Below are positions 33,510-42,420 of a stretch of DNA of 64,000 nt, piece by piece. Below the pieces are notes generated by a model, which saw nothing but the letters and a program-made list of their open reading frames with translations, had not been told where the DNA came from and did not search any database. The number at the start of each line of letters is the position of its first letter. Position 1 is the first letter of the stretch. The position numbers were made by a program, and so were the translations under genes. Source of the stretch: DASUGC01 sp035606665 (GTDB lineage Bacteria; Acidobacteriota; Vicinamibacteria; Vicinamibacterales; SCN-69-37); the NCBI GenBank assembly GCA_035606665.1, contig DATNEY010000003.1, positions 69,495-133,494 on the forward strand, given 5' to 3'.

Positions 33510-35335
33510 TTGGCTGGGCGCGCGTGCTGCCGCTCGCGATTGCGCTTGGAGTTCCCTTGCTCGGCGCCGGTCAGGCAGGCCAAGTGCGCGACGCGGGATC
33601 GCAGCCGAGCATTGGCACGGCCTCGGTCTCGGGTGTGGTCGTGGACGACCAGGAGCGCTCTCAGCCGGTTCGTCGCGCGGTGGTCACGCTCACCGGAGCG
33701 GGGCTTCGTCCGAATCGGGGAGCGATCACGGACGACGAGGGCCGGTTCACGATTTCAGGGCTGCCCGAAGGCCGGTTTACGTTGACGGCGGAGCGGGGCG
33801 CGTACGTGACATCGATCTACGGCGCGAAGCGTCCGGGTCGGGCGGGTACGGAGATCATCGTGAAAGACGGCCAGCGCGTTGTCGACCTCCGCGTGCGCTT
33901 GTGGCGAGGCGCTGCGATCGCGGGCATGGTCCGCGACGAGTTCGGCGACCCGCTGCCGAGTGCGTCCGTCACCGCCATACCGATCCGCGAAGTTACGCCG
34001 GCAACCCTTACGCTCAGCAACAACACACAGGTCGCCACGAATGACGCCGGAGAGTTCCGCATATTCGGTCTCGAACCCGGCACCTACCTGATCCGAGCCA
34101 CGAGCGCGCTTGCCGGCCGCGCCGAGGTCGCGGTGTCAGAGGCCGACGTCGACGCCAAGTTAGCCGCGCTCGCCGCGCGAGGCTCCCGGACCGCACCGAC
34201 GTCGGTGAGTCCAGCGAGCGCCGCCGCGGCGCCATCGCAGCTTGTCCAACTGGTTCCGGTGTTCTACCCGGGAACGTCAGCCATCGCGGAAGCTGTCGCT
34301 ATCACGTTGAAGGCCGGCGAAGAGCGCGCAGGCCTGGACTTCGCATACCGGCGAGTTGCGGCTTCCGGTCTGCGAGGCACCATCATTGGCGCGGGCGGTG
34401 CACCGAGCCCGCGCGCGTTCGTCAGGCTCGCCCCGGTGAGCGGCGCCAACGACGTGGCCGGTGCGGTGCCGGCTCCGATTACAGCGACTTCGGCGAACGA
34501 CGGGACGTTCTCGATGATGTCCTTGTCGCCGGGCCGGTACGCGCTGCTCGTGCGCGGCATCGCGCCTGGAGCCAATGAGTCAAGCGGACCATTCTGGTGG
34601 ACGGAGGCGCCTGTGTCGCTGGCTGGAGGCGACGTCGATCTGGGAGCCTTGTCGCTGCGACCCGGGATGACAGTGACCGGCCGTGTCGTCTTCGATGGCG
34701 TCGTGGGAGCGTCCGACACGACCGGACTCAAAGTGCAGGTGCAGTCGGCCTCGCTCGGGCAGCAGCCCACCTCGGGCAGAGGAGGATCCATTCCCGGCAT
34801 GCGCTATCTCTTGCCGGCGCCCGTGGGTGCCGAAGGGGCATTCCGAGTCGGTGACTTGATCCCGGAGGAGTATCAAGTCGCTGTGACCGGGCCCGCCGTG
34901 GAGTCAGGGCGATGGTGGCTTCGCTCTGCCATGTGGAACAACCGCGATCTCCTGGACAGTCCGTTCCGCATCGAGCCCGGCATTGACCTCGCCGGCGTTA
35001 CTCTCGTGCTGTCGAGTGCTCGGCCTGAGCTGTCGGGCTCGATCACGGCCGCCTCAGGTGCCGGCGTCCCCGGTCTGTTCGTCCTGGCGTTCCCTGCCGA
35101 GGCGACGCTTCGTGTGCCGCGGTCGCGACGCATTCAAGCCGTGCGGCCTGACAGCGGCGGCCGCTATGTCTTCAGCAATCTGCCGCCGGGCAATTACCTT
35201 GTGGCTGCGATGACCGACATCGATCCCGGGGATTGGGATGTTCCAGGTTTCCTTGATGCCGTTGTCAGCGCCGCGGCCAAGGTGACACTCGGTGAGGGCG
35301 AGAAGAAGACTCTGAACCTGCGCGTTGGCGGCTGA
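33506..35335 (+). CDS. Exported carboxypeptidase-regulatory-like (Ig-fold) multidomain protein 2
   Basis: 609 residues from GTG 33506, overlapping the previous stop by 4 bases. Signal peptide WARVLPLAIALGVPLLGAGQA. Repeated prealbumin-like domains: ASVSGVVVDDQERSQPVRRAV, AIAGMVRDEFGDPLPSASVTA, GLRGTIIGAGGAPSPRAFV, TVTGRVVFDGVVGA and ELSGSITAASGAGVPGLFVL. Each is followed by a DEGRFTISGLPEGRF-type strand pair. It is related to the preceding protein in layout and likely arose by duplication. No catalytic motif. It is the last gene of the operon. Confidence 0.82.
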   Translation: MIGWARVLPLAIALGVPLLGAGQAGQVRDAGSQPSIGTASVSGVVVDDQERSQPVRRAVVTLTGAGLRPNRGAITDDEGRFTISGLPEGRFTLTAERGAYVTSIYGAKRPGRAGTEIIVKDGQRVVDLRVRLWRGAAIAGMVRDEFGDPLPSASVTAIPIREVTPATLTLSNNTQVATNDAGEFRIFGLEPGTYLIRATSALAGRAEVAVSEADVDAKLAALAARGSRTAPTSVSPASAAAAPSQLVQLVPVFYPGTSAIAEAVAITLKAGEERAGLDFAYRRVAASGLRGTIIGAGGAPSPRAFVRLAPVSGANDVAGAVPAPITATSANDGTFSMMSLSPGRYALLVRGIAPGANESSGPFWWTEAPVSLAGGDVDLGALSLRPGMTVTGRVVFDGVVGASDTTGLKVQVQSASLGQQPTSGRGGSIPGMRYLLPAPVGAEGAFRVGDLIPEEYQVAVTGPAVESGRWWLRSAMWNNRDLLDSPFRIEPGIDLAGVTLVLSSARPELSGSITAASGAGVPGLFVLAFPAEATLRVPRSRRIQAVRPDSGGRYVFSNLPPGNYLVAAMTDIDPGDWDVPGFLDAVVSAAAKVTLGEGEKKTLNLRVGG

Positions 35336-35407
35336 TCTGCGGTTTTGGGTGCACAATAGGACTACACGCCCACTCGCGAGCGGTTTCTCTCTGGTCGGAG
35401 GCTGGCC

Positions 35408-36355
35408 ATGATTGCGATCCGCACTGTCGTTTGTCCCGTGGACTTTTCGCCAGCGACCGGCCGCCAGTTGAGGCTGGCGATCGACGCCTGCCGTTCGTTC
35501 GGAGGCAGGCTCGTTCTTCACCACAACGTCACCGATGTTTCCGTCGGCGCCGGCGTCGGCTGGATGTGGCATGCCAGGGAGCCAGGGGCACAGCCGGCGA
35601 CCGAGTCGGCGGATGAGGGCCTGCGGCGCCTGATCGCGCTGGTCCCTCCCGGAATCCCAGTTGAAACCTGCATCACGCGGGGCGCGGCTACCGAGGCCGT
35701 CCTGCGAGTCAGCGACGCTGCCGAAGCCGACCTCGTCGTCCTCAGCGCGCATGCCGGCAAGACTGAGGATCACGCTTCGGTCATCGAGTACCTGCTCGCG
35801 CGTTCCAGCCACGCCGTGCTCGCGTTGCACGACCCCGGCGAGGACGATCGGGTGCCGAGGTTCACACCGGCCGATGACGGCGGCGACACCATGCAGACAG
35901 TGCTGGTGCCCGTGAGCCTGAGCGCCGACGCGCATGCTCAGCTGGCCTTCGCAGCCGAGCTCGCGCGGATGTTCCCGGTGCGGCTCCACGTGCTCCACGT
36001 CATGGAGCCGCCCATCGATCGCGAGCAGCGCAATGCCGGAACCCTGGCGGCGCGACCGCAGCTCGACGCTCTCATCCCCGCCGACCTCCGCAGTCGCGCC
36101 GCGATCCATGTGGAAACAGGGGAACCCGTGCCGGCGATTGTCGAGATGGCTCGGGCGCTTTCCGCGTCGTGCATCGTCATGGGTGAGCACACGCGCGTGC
36201 CGGTCAAGCGGTGGCTCAATCACGACACCGCAAGAGCGGTGCTTGACGACGCGCACTGCCCGGTGTGGTACGTGCCTTCACCGCTTGCGCCGGCGTTGTC
36301 GCTCAGCCGGTTCGCGCTTTCGGACGAGCGATCGATTATCTGGGGCAACGTCTAG
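35408..36355 (+). CDS. Tandem universal stress protein (two UspA domains)
   Basis: 315 residues. GGAGG lies about 7 bases before the ATG at 35408. Domain 1 (1-145) opens with IRTVVCPVDFSPATGRQLRLA and ends with SVIEYLLARSSHAVLALHDP. Domain 2 (about 160-295) opens with QTVLVPVSLSADAHAQLAFA and ends with CIVMGEHTRVPVKRWLNHD. Neither shows the complete G-2x-G-9x-G(S/T) ATP-binding motif, so nucleotide binding is uncertain. Such proteins act in the cytoplasm in stress survival. Its 3' end overlaps the convergent response regulator by 4 bases. Confidence 0.88.
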   Translation: MIAIRTVVCPVDFSPATGRQLRLAIDACRSFGGRLVLHHNVTDVSVGAGVGWMWHAREPGAQPATESADEGLRRLIALVPPGIPVETCITRGAATEAVLRVSDAAEADLVVLSAHAGKTEDHASVIEYLLARSSHAVLALHDPGEDDRVPRFTPADDGGDTMQTVLVPVSLSADAHAQLAFAAELARMFPVRLHVLHVMEPPIDREQRNAGTLAARPQLDALIPADLRSRAAIHVETGEPVPAIVEMARALSASCIVMGEHTRVPVKRWLNHDTARAVLDDAHCPVWYVPSPLAPALSLSRFALSDERSIIWGNV

Positions 36356-37065
36356 CGCGGCGTCACGACGAACTTGTAGCCGACGCCGCGCACCGTCAGC
36401 ACGTGCTTCGGTTTCGCGGGCTCCTTCTCGATGTACTTGCGCAGCCTCGCGATGAAGTGGTCGATCGCGCGCGTGTCCGTGTCCTCGCGCAGGTTCCAGA
36501 CATCCTCGAGCATGTTCTTGCGGGAGACGGCCTGGCCCTCGCGCTGGACCAGATACCGAAGGAGATTGGTCTCCATCAGGGTCAGGTGGTGCACCTGAGT
36601 GCCGTTGCGCAGTTCCTGCGCGTTGAAATCGACGACGCGGCCGGCGAACTCGAAGACGTCCGGCGAGATGGCCGACTCCGGTACTGGCGACTGCCAGGCG
36701 CGCCGGCGGAGCAGTGCGTTGACGCGCGCGACCAGAATCGAGAGCTCGAAGGGCTTTGGCAGATAGTCGTCGGCGCCGGCTTCAAACCCCTTGAGCACGT
36801 CCTCGGCGCGTGCCCGCGCGGTGAGCATCAGAATCGGATGGAACCAACCACGGGCCCGCGCGGCCGCTGCCACGGAAAAGCCGTCGAGCCCGGGCAGCAT
36901 CACATCGAGAATCATGCAGTCGATTGGGGCCTCCGTGTGGGCGAGCGCGCGGAGCGCGTCTTCCCCGGAGTCGACGACACGGACATCGTGGCCATCAGCC
37001 TCGAGGTTGAAGCGAAGGCCGGAGGCAATGTGCGGCTCGTCTTCGACGACAAGAAGCGACGCCAT
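36352..37065 (-). CDS. OmpR/PhoB-family response regulator
   Basis: 237 residues. The receiver domain starts SLLVVEDEPHIASGL. The phospho-acceptor Asp is in CMILDVMLPGLDGF, the switch Thr in ILMLTARA, and the conserved Lys in YLPKPFELSILVARV. A winged-helix DNA-binding domain follows (LTLMETNLLRYLVQREGQAV ... HFIARLRKYIE ... VLTVRGVGYKFV). The sensor kinase gene ends 5 bases upstream, so the two form one transcription unit. Target genes cannot be inferred; the flanking stress protein and TMTC-like genes are candidates. Confidence 0.95.
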   Translation of the reverse strand: MASLLVVEDEPHIASGLRFNLEADGHDVRVVDSGEDALRALAHTEAPIDCMILDVMLPGLDGFSVAAAARARGWFHPILMLTARARAEDVLKGFEAGADDYLPKPFELSILVARVNALLRRRAWQSPVPESAISPDVFEFAGRVVDFNAQELRNGTQVHHLTLMETNLLRYLVQREGQAVSRKNMLEDVWNLREDTDTRAIDHFIARLRKYIEKEPAKPKHVLTVRGVGYKFVVTPR

Positions 37066-37070
37066 GGGCT

Positions 37071-37979
37071 TCAGGCCGCCTCGGACGGCGCAACGGGCAA
37101 CTCGATGGAGAAGGTGGCGCCGCCACCGGGACCGCCGCTTTCGGCGTACGCGCGACCGCCGTGGCGGCGGGCGGCGCTCTGCACGATGAAGAGGCCAAGG
37201 CCCGTGCCCTTGATGCGCTGGGTCAGCGGTCCCGGTATGCGATAGAAGCGCCGGAAGATCCGCTTCACTTCGAGGAGGGGAAGGCCGGGCCCCCGATCGC
37301 GCACCTGCAGCAGGGCGCGATTGCCCTGGCGCTGGACATCCACTTCGACGTCCACGTGATCGCCCGAGAACTTCACCGCGTTGTCGAGCAGGTTCACGAT
37401 CGCGCCGCGGAGTTCCTCGCGGTCGCCAAGTATTTCAACCGCCACCGATCGTGGCGACAGACGTACCGCCTGGTCCGAGAGATGTCGGCGGGAGCGCGTG
37501 AACTCGACGCACTCGGCGGCGAGGTCGTTGAGGTTGTGCCGTTCCAGCGTGAGCGGCGTGCGGCCGGCCTGGCCGGTCCGCAACACCTGCTCGACCGTCG
37601 AGAGCAACCGCTCGGTGTCCTCGAGCATCACCCGGTAGAAGTCACGCCGCTTGTCCTCGGGGATCGAGCCCTCGCGCGCCAGCAGCGTCTCCAGGTGCAG
37701 CCGGATCGACGTCACGGGGCTCTTCAGCTCGTGCGTCACGGAGTTCACGAACGCATCGTGCTGTTCGTTTCGCCGGATCTCACGCACCAGGAAGGTCGTA
37801 TTGAGGATGAGGCCGGCGATGATGGCGGCGAAGACGAAGACGCCGAGGAGCAGCGTGGCGACGTCGCGCCACGTCATGACGATCCAGCCGACGTTCAGGG
37901 CGACGGCGAGCGCGACGAGCGAGACGCCGAACGTGACGAAGAATGCGATGGCGCCGCGGCGGCCTGGAGCGACGGACAC
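37071..37979 (-). CDS. Sensor histidine kinase
   Basis: 302 residues from GTG 37979. Two N-terminal helices (AIAFFVTFGVSLVALAVALNV and VATLLLGVFVFAAIIAGLIL) enclose a very short periplasmic loop, so the stimulus is likely sensed in the membrane or through a partner. The dimerisation/phosphoacceptor helix is FVNSVTHELKSPVTSIRLHL. ATPase motifs are LLDNAVKFSG (N box), VRDRGPGLP (G1) and GTGLGLFIVQS (G2). It pairs with the response regulator encoded immediately downstream. Confidence 0.94.
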   Translation of the reverse strand: MSVAPGRRGAIAFFVTFGVSLVALAVALNVGWIVMTWRDVATLLLGVFVFAAIIAGLILNTTFLVREIRRNEQHDAFVNSVTHELKSPVTSIRLHLETLLAREGSIPEDKRRDFYRVMLEDTERLLSTVEQVLRTGQAGRTPLTLERHNLNDLAAECVEFTRSRRHLSDQAVRLSPRSVAVEILGDREELRGAIVNLLDNAVKFSGDHVDVEVDVQRQGNRALLQVRDRGPGLPLLEVKRIFRRFYRIPGPLTQRIKGTGLGLFIVQSAARRHGGRAYAESGGPGGGATFSIELPVAPSEAA

Positions 37980-37998
37980 AGGCAGAGTGTACCCGGCG

Positions 37999-39909
37999 TC
38001 ACTTACCGCGGGCGAGGATCGCTGTCAGAGCCCGTCTGGCGCGTTCGTCGCCGGGATTGCGAACCAGGACCTCGCGAAAGGCAGCGGCTGCCTCTGCGTT
38101 ACGACCCGTCAGAGCGTAGGCGATCCCGAGGTTGTGGTACGCGTCAGTCAGCATCGGGTCGAGGCGAATCGCTGACGTAAGGCTGCCGATGGCCTCCTCG
38201 GGCCGTCCGAGTTGCAGCAGCGCGGAGCCGATGTTGGTGTGATGCAGCGGCGACGAGGGTTCGATGGCCCGCGCCGCTTGAAACTCCGCGAGGGCATCCT
38301 GTGGTCGGCCCGCGGCAGCCAACACGCTTCCAAGGTCCGCACGGATGGCGGCATCCGATGGCTCTATCGACGCGGCCGTCCGCAGCGCGGTGACTCCCTC
38401 ATCAATTCGTCCAGCTCGCGCGAGACTCGTGCCCAGATGACGGTGTGCGGCGGCGAGACGGCGACGGGGAAATCCGCCGTCGGCGGTCCCGCTGGCGACG
38501 ACTCTTCGAAAGGCGTCCGTAGCCCCGGTGAAATCGCCCGACTCTTCCAGGGCGATCCCGAGATTGAACCGGGCTTCGATCCGGTCGGGCTCAATGTCGA
38601 GCGCCTGACGCGCGTGCTCAGCCGCGCGCCGCGGGTCGATCGTTCCCTGCGTAAGAAAAAGGGATGCGAGGTTGTTGTGCGCGAGCCAGCTGCGCGGATT
38701 GGCGGCGATAGTCGCCTGATAGAGCGTCATCGCATCGACGTAGTGCTGCGTCTGCTGATACGTGACCGCTCCAAGGGTCACCAGGAGCAGGGCCGCGGAA
38801 GCGATGGCTGTGCCTCCACCGAGGCGCAGCCTCGCCGCGACCGCCGCCAGCGCAGCGGCGATGGCCGCGAGCAGGGCCGCGCTCGCGTGGTACTGGAAGT
38901 GATCGGCCACGAAGGAGAACCGGAACGGATACACGTTCACGAAACCGAGTGCCGGCGCGAGGATCACGGCAAAGACCGTCGCAAACGTCAAGGCAGCCCA
39001 CGCGCGCCGCCAGGCGAGCACGCCGAAGAGAGCGGCGATGGCAGCCGGGAAGAGGTACTGCCACCACTGACCGGCGTCGATCGTCCACCTGGGGTAATTG
39101 AAGGACAGACTCGCCGGCCACACGATCGACACTGCGTAGAACCAGAGCGCGCGGCCTGCAATCAGCCCGCGTTCGATCGGCGTGAACGCGAAGTCCTCGG
39201 CATTTGCCCCGATCACCGAGTGCTCGAACCACGCCGTGAAGGTGCCTGCCGCGACCGCACCGATCAGCCAGGGCGTGAGCGGCGTAACGTCCCGCCTGAG
39301 ATCGATCCGCCCGCGCCGGTACCACAACACAATCGCGAGGACGGCCGGAAGCGTCGCTGTCACGCTCTTCGTGAGGACGCCGCAAATGAACAGCGCCGTC
39401 GCAGCTACGTAGGCGGTGCGCCCACGCGTTTCGTCGAACCGCAGGTAGACCGCCGCCGCGCCGAAGAAGAACACACCCGACAACGTGTTCTTGAGCTCCG
39501 AGATCCAGGCGACTGACTCCACCTCCACTGGATGCACGAGGAACAGGGCACCGGCAAGCAGTGCGCCCGGCACCGCCAGACGGCGGAGGATACCAACAAG
39601 GATCACGGCGGAGGCCGCATGAAGCAAAGCGTTTACGGCGTGATAGCCCGGGAGAGACGAACCCCAGAGGTGTGACTGCAGCCAGAACGCGGAATGGAGG
39701 AGAGGGTAGTACTGCTGGGTTGCCCCGACCGTGAACCAGATTCGCCAGAGTCCGCCGAGCGGTGTCAGGTCCGCCCGGGTCAGGTGTCCTTCATCGTCCC
39801 ACAGCAGACCAGTGGGCTGCGTGATCAGCGTGCTGTAGAGGGCGAGGGACGCGATGGAAAAGACAACGAAGATCGCGAGCAGCGACTCGCGACGACGGGC
39901 GGGCCTCAC
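37999..39909 (-). CDS. TMTC-like membrane protein with TPR tail (paralogue 2)
   Basis: 636 residues from GTG 39909. It aligns with the protein at 21675-23741 along its membrane part: TGLLWDDEGHLTRADL, GATQQYYPLLHSAFW, LVHPVEVESVAWISELKNTL, FNYPRWTIDAGQWWQYLFP and YPFRFSFVADHFQY. The C-terminal third is TPRs. The WDD loop and the His-Pro-rich block are features of the TMTC/DUF1736 group of GT-C proteins. Activity is not established. It lies 19 bases upstream of the sensor kinase gene on the same strand and may be cotranscribed with the two-component genes. Confidence 0.82.
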   Translation of the reverse strand: MRPARRRESLLAIFVVFSIASLALYSTLITQPTGLLWDDEGHLTRADLTPLGGLWRIWFTVGATQQYYPLLHSAFWLQSHLWGSSLPGYHAVNALLHAASAVILVGILRRLAVPGALLAGALFLVHPVEVESVAWISELKNTLSGVFFFGAAAVYLRFDETRGRTAYVAATALFICGVLTKSVTATLPAVLAIVLWYRRGRIDLRRDVTPLTPWLIGAVAAGTFTAWFEHSVIGANAEDFAFTPIERGLIAGRALWFYAVSIVWPASLSFNYPRWTIDAGQWWQYLFPAAIAALFGVLAWRRAWAALTFATVFAVILAPALGFVNVYPFRFSFVADHFQYHASAALLAAIAAALAAVAARLRLGGGTAIASAALLLVTLGAVTYQQTQHYVDAMTLYQATIAANPRSWLAHNNLASLFLTQGTIDPRRAAEHARQALDIEPDRIEARFNLGIALEESGDFTGATDAFRRVVASGTADGGFPRRRLAAAHRHLGTSLARAGRIDEGVTALRTAASIEPSDAAIRADLGSVLAAAGRPQDALAEFQAARAIEPSSPLHHTNIGSALLQLGRPEEAIGSLTSAIRLDPMLTDAYHNLGIAYALTGRNAEAAAAFREVLVRNPGDERARRALTAILARGK

Positions 39910-39918
39910 GGCCCGATC

Positions 39919-40830
39919 TTACGCGGCTTCTTCGACGGCCTGGTTGATCCTGGCCATCTTCACCTGCGTAGCCAGGCCCAACATCTCGAGAGCCCGAATG
40001 TGCCAGTAGGTGAGATCGATCTCGTACCACGCCAGGCCGTGCGCGGCCGACGTGGGATGCGCGTGATGGTTGTTGTGCCAGCCCTCGCCGAAGCTGAGGA
40101 GCGCGACCCACCACAGGTTCCGAGAGTCGTCTCGCGTCTCGAATCGGCGGCCGCCCCACATGTGGGTCGCCGAGTTGACGAACCAGGTCACGTGCAGGCC
40201 AACCGTCGTCCGCAGGAACACACCCCACAGCACCCAGTTCCAGCCGCCGACGGCCAGGAGAAGGAGGCCCAGAACGGTCAGCGGCACCCAGTGATACACG
40301 CTCAGCCGGCGGTAGAAGCCGTCCTTGGCCAGGTCGGGGGCGTACTTCGCCGTTCGGGTCACGTCATTGTGCTCGAGGTTGCCGAACAGAATCCAGCCCA
40401 TGTGGGCCCAGAAACCGCCGTGTCGCGGTGTGTGCGGATCGTTATCCGCGTCGGAGTGCTGGTGGTGCTTCCGGTGCGTTGCCACCCAGAAGAGCGGTCC
40501 GCCTTCGAGCGCCAGCGTGGCGCAAACCGCCAGAAAATACTCAATGGGCTTCCATGTCTTGTAGGACCGGTGCGTGAGCAGCCGGTGATAGCTCATGCCG
40601 ATGCCCCAGGCCAGCGACACGTAGTAGGTGGCCGCGAAGACCGCCAGGCCCGACCAGGTGAAGTTGAACAACGCCACCACAGCCAGAATGTGGAAGAGCA
40701 CCATGAAGAAACAGGTCACGTACGACCACTTGTCGTACCGGCCCTCTCTGGCTCCGTCCATGGTGGCCGTGCCGCCTGAGCGCCGGGTTTTGATGGAATT
40801 GGTGGAAGGCTGGGTCCTCGCGAGACTCAT
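39919..40830 (-). CDS. Membrane acyl-CoA/acyl-lipid fatty acid desaturase
   Basis: 303 residues from the ATG at 40830; an ATG 25 codons later is an alternative. The three histidine boxes of the di-iron desaturase family are present: HRLLTH, HRKHH and HNNHH, with ATHMWGGRRFETRDDSRN before the last box. Four membrane helices are visible (VTCFFMVLFHILAVVALFNF and others). It introduces a cis double bond, probably delta-9, into acyl chains using oxygen and an external electron donor; no fused cytochrome b5 is present. It may tune membrane fluidity. It lies divergent to the sigma factor gene across a 189-base region. Confidence 0.93.
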   Translation of the reverse strand: MSLARTQPSTNSIKTRRSGGTATMDGAREGRYDKWSYVTCFFMVLFHILAVVALFNFTWSGLAVFAATYYVSLAWGIGMSYHRLLTHRSYKTWKPIEYFLAVCATLALEGGPLFWVATHRKHHQHSDADNDPHTPRHGGFWAHMGWILFGNLEHNDVTRTAKYAPDLAKDGFYRRLSVYHWVPLTVLGLLLLAVGGWNWVLWGVFLRTTVGLHVTWFVNSATHMWGGRRFETRDDSRNLWWVALLSFGEGWHNNHHAHPTSAAHGLAWYEIDLTYWHIRALEMLGLATQVKMARINQAVEEAA

Positions 40831-40953
40831 GTCAAGAATGACGATAGCAGCCCCAAGCCCTTTGGAATGTAAGACTTCCGTAAGAAGGACACCTTCAGTG
40901 GACGTTTCTCGTCCAAGCCAGTGAGAAACCAAAGACAAACGGCCAGATTCGCG

Positions 40954-40969
40954 TGGCAGGCGTCTTGCC
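40954..40969 (+). promoter_or_regulatory. Candidate sigma-54 (-24/-12) promoter before a sigma-70 factor gene
   Basis: TGGCAGGCGTCTTGCC has the invariant GG and GC separated by exactly 10 bases and matches TGGCA and TTGC of the consensus. Initiation about 12 bases downstream would give a 5' leader of roughly 38 bases before the ATG at 41020. The site is also a near palindrome, so an operator is the alternative reading. Confidence 0.45.
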
Positions 40970-41019
40970 ACTTAGAGCGGTAGCAGAGCGATGCAGGGCC
41001 AGATTGAAGTGAGGCGGGA

Positions 41020-42315
41020 ATGACGCGGAACGATGTGGTACGTGAGTGGGACGAGGAAGCCGAGGCGGACGGTTTCGAGAATCGCGCCAAGGGGACCGAG
41101 GCCGGAGCCGAGGACGACGCCGAGCCTGAGGCTGAAGAGGCCCCGGAGTCGGTAGCGGCCGATGAGGACCTCGTACGGCTGTACCTGCGCCAGATGGGAC
41201 GGCGTAAGCTCCTGACAGCCGCCGATGAGCGAGTCATTGGCGCTCGCATCGAGAAGGCGCGCGCGGATCTGCTTGTGGCGTTGGCGGACCTGCCAGTGCC
41301 GCGGGCGTCGTTGCTTCGAATGGCGGCTGCGGTGCGGGAGGGCGCAACGCCTGCCGGCGAGTTCCTGCTCCAGCCGGACGGTACCGCCCTGACCGGCAAG
41401 GTCACGAAGGGCGCCTTGGATGTGATCGACGCCCTGAATCGAGCGGAGCGTCGTCGGAAGAACGCGCCTGTCTCGCGGCAGCTCGCCGCGCGCCTCGCGC
41501 CGTTGCCCATTCGTCCGGCCGTCGTCGAGCGCCTCATTGGCGAGGCCGTGCAGGGCACGCTCAACCGGCGCGACTTCGAGCGCCGCTTCCGCAAGGTGCA
41601 GGCGGCGGAACATCAGTTGCTGGTGGCCAAGCAGGATCTGCTCGAGGCTAACCTGCGGCTGGTGGTGTCGGTGGCCAAGAAGTACGTCGGTCGCGGGCTC
41701 TCGCTCCTCGATCTCGTGCAGGAAGGCAACCTCGGGCTCATGAAGGGCGTCGACCGCTTCCAGTACCGTCGCGGTTTCAAGTTCTCGACGTACGCGACCT
41801 GGTGGATTCGGCAGTCGATCACGCGCGCCGTGGCGGATACCGCCCGGACGATTCGTCTGCCCGTTCACGTCACGGAGTCACTGAACCGGTTGAACCGCGA
41901 GCGCCGCGCGCTGGCTCACGAGACTGGCCGTACGCCACGTCCAGACGAATTGGCCGCGAAGCTCCAGTGGCCGGTCTCGCGAGTGCTGCTGTTCCTGGAG
42001 GCCGCGCGTCAGCCCCAGTCACTCGACGCGCCGGTGGGCGAGAACGAGGACACCGAGCTCGGAGATCTTCTGGCTCACCCTGATTCCGCATCGCCGGAGC
42101 AGGCGGTGATGGCAGGAGAAACCGTCCAGCAGATCGAGCGAGCCATGGCCGGCCTCACGGACCGCGAGCGCGAGGTACTGCGTCTGCGTTACGGCGTCGG
42201 CACGGACCGCGAGCACACCCTCGAAGAAATCGGCCGTCACCTCTCGCTCACTCGGGAGCGCGTCCGGCAGATCGAGGCGAAGGCTCTCGCGAAGATGCGG
42301 GCCGCGGCGGCATAA
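41020..42315 (+). CDS. RNA polymerase sigma factor, sigma-70 family (RpoD/RpoS type)
   Basis: 431 residues. An acidic N-terminal 50 residues leads to region 1.2 (DLVRLYLRQMGRRKLLTAADE). Region 2 follows (EANLRLVVSVAKKYVGRGLSLLDLVQEGN and FSTYATWWIRQSITRAVAD), then region 3 (GRTPRPDELAAKLQW) and region 4 with a helix-turn-helix (EVLRLRYGV ... TLEEIGRHLSLTRERVRQIE). A 100-residue insertion between regions 1.2 and 2 (about 85-195) is like the non-conserved region of group 1/2 factors. A GAGGCGGG stretch precedes the ATG. The size and the lack of a full 1.1 region suggest an alternative group 2 factor rather than the housekeeping one. Confidence 0.9.
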   Translation: MTRNDVVREWDEEAEADGFENRAKGTEAGAEDDAEPEAEEAPESVAADEDLVRLYLRQMGRRKLLTAADERVIGARIEKARADLLVALADLPVPRASLLRMAAAVREGATPAGEFLLQPDGTALTGKVTKGALDVIDALNRAERRRKNAPVSRQLAARLAPLPIRPAVVERLIGEAVQGTLNRRDFERRFRKVQAAEHQLLVAKQDLLEANLRLVVSVAKKYVGRGLSLLDLVQEGNLGLMKGVDRFQYRRGFKFSTYATWWIRQSITRAVADTARTIRLPVHVTESLNRLNRERRALAHETGRTPRPDELAAKLQWPVSRVLLFLEAARQPQSLDAPVGENEDTELGDLLAHPDSASPEQAVMAGETVQQIERAMAGLTDREREVLRLRYGVGTDREHTLEEIGRHLSLTRERVRQIEAKALAKMRAAAA

Positions 42316-42328
42316 CCCCCCGTATCGC

Positions 42329-42420
42329 AACGACGCGAACAATTGAGAACGACGCGAACAGGTGGGATCTAAGGCTTTCGTTCCCGATCGTTCCCATTTG
42401 TTCCCGTCGTTCTCGTCGTT
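42329..42420. repeat. Long imperfect palindrome (family G) at a convergent junction
   Basis: AACGACGCGAAC... repeats on the left (42329-42369) pair with the reverse complement on the right (GTTCCC... CGTCGTTCTCGTCGTT, 42380-42420). The arms are about 41 bases with several mismatches. The stop codon and last residues of the VTT protein lie within it, and it may terminate both converging transcripts. Confidence 0.7.

Noticed and set aside
38212..39516. A 434-codon + strand frame opposite TMTC-like paralogue 2
   Set aside because: Charged, low-complexity product without fold pattern, antisense to a strongly supported membrane protein.
42329..42420. Repeated AACGACG units considered as a CRISPR-like array
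   Set aside because: Units are short, irregular and arranged as an inverted repeat without spacers; no cas genes are present.
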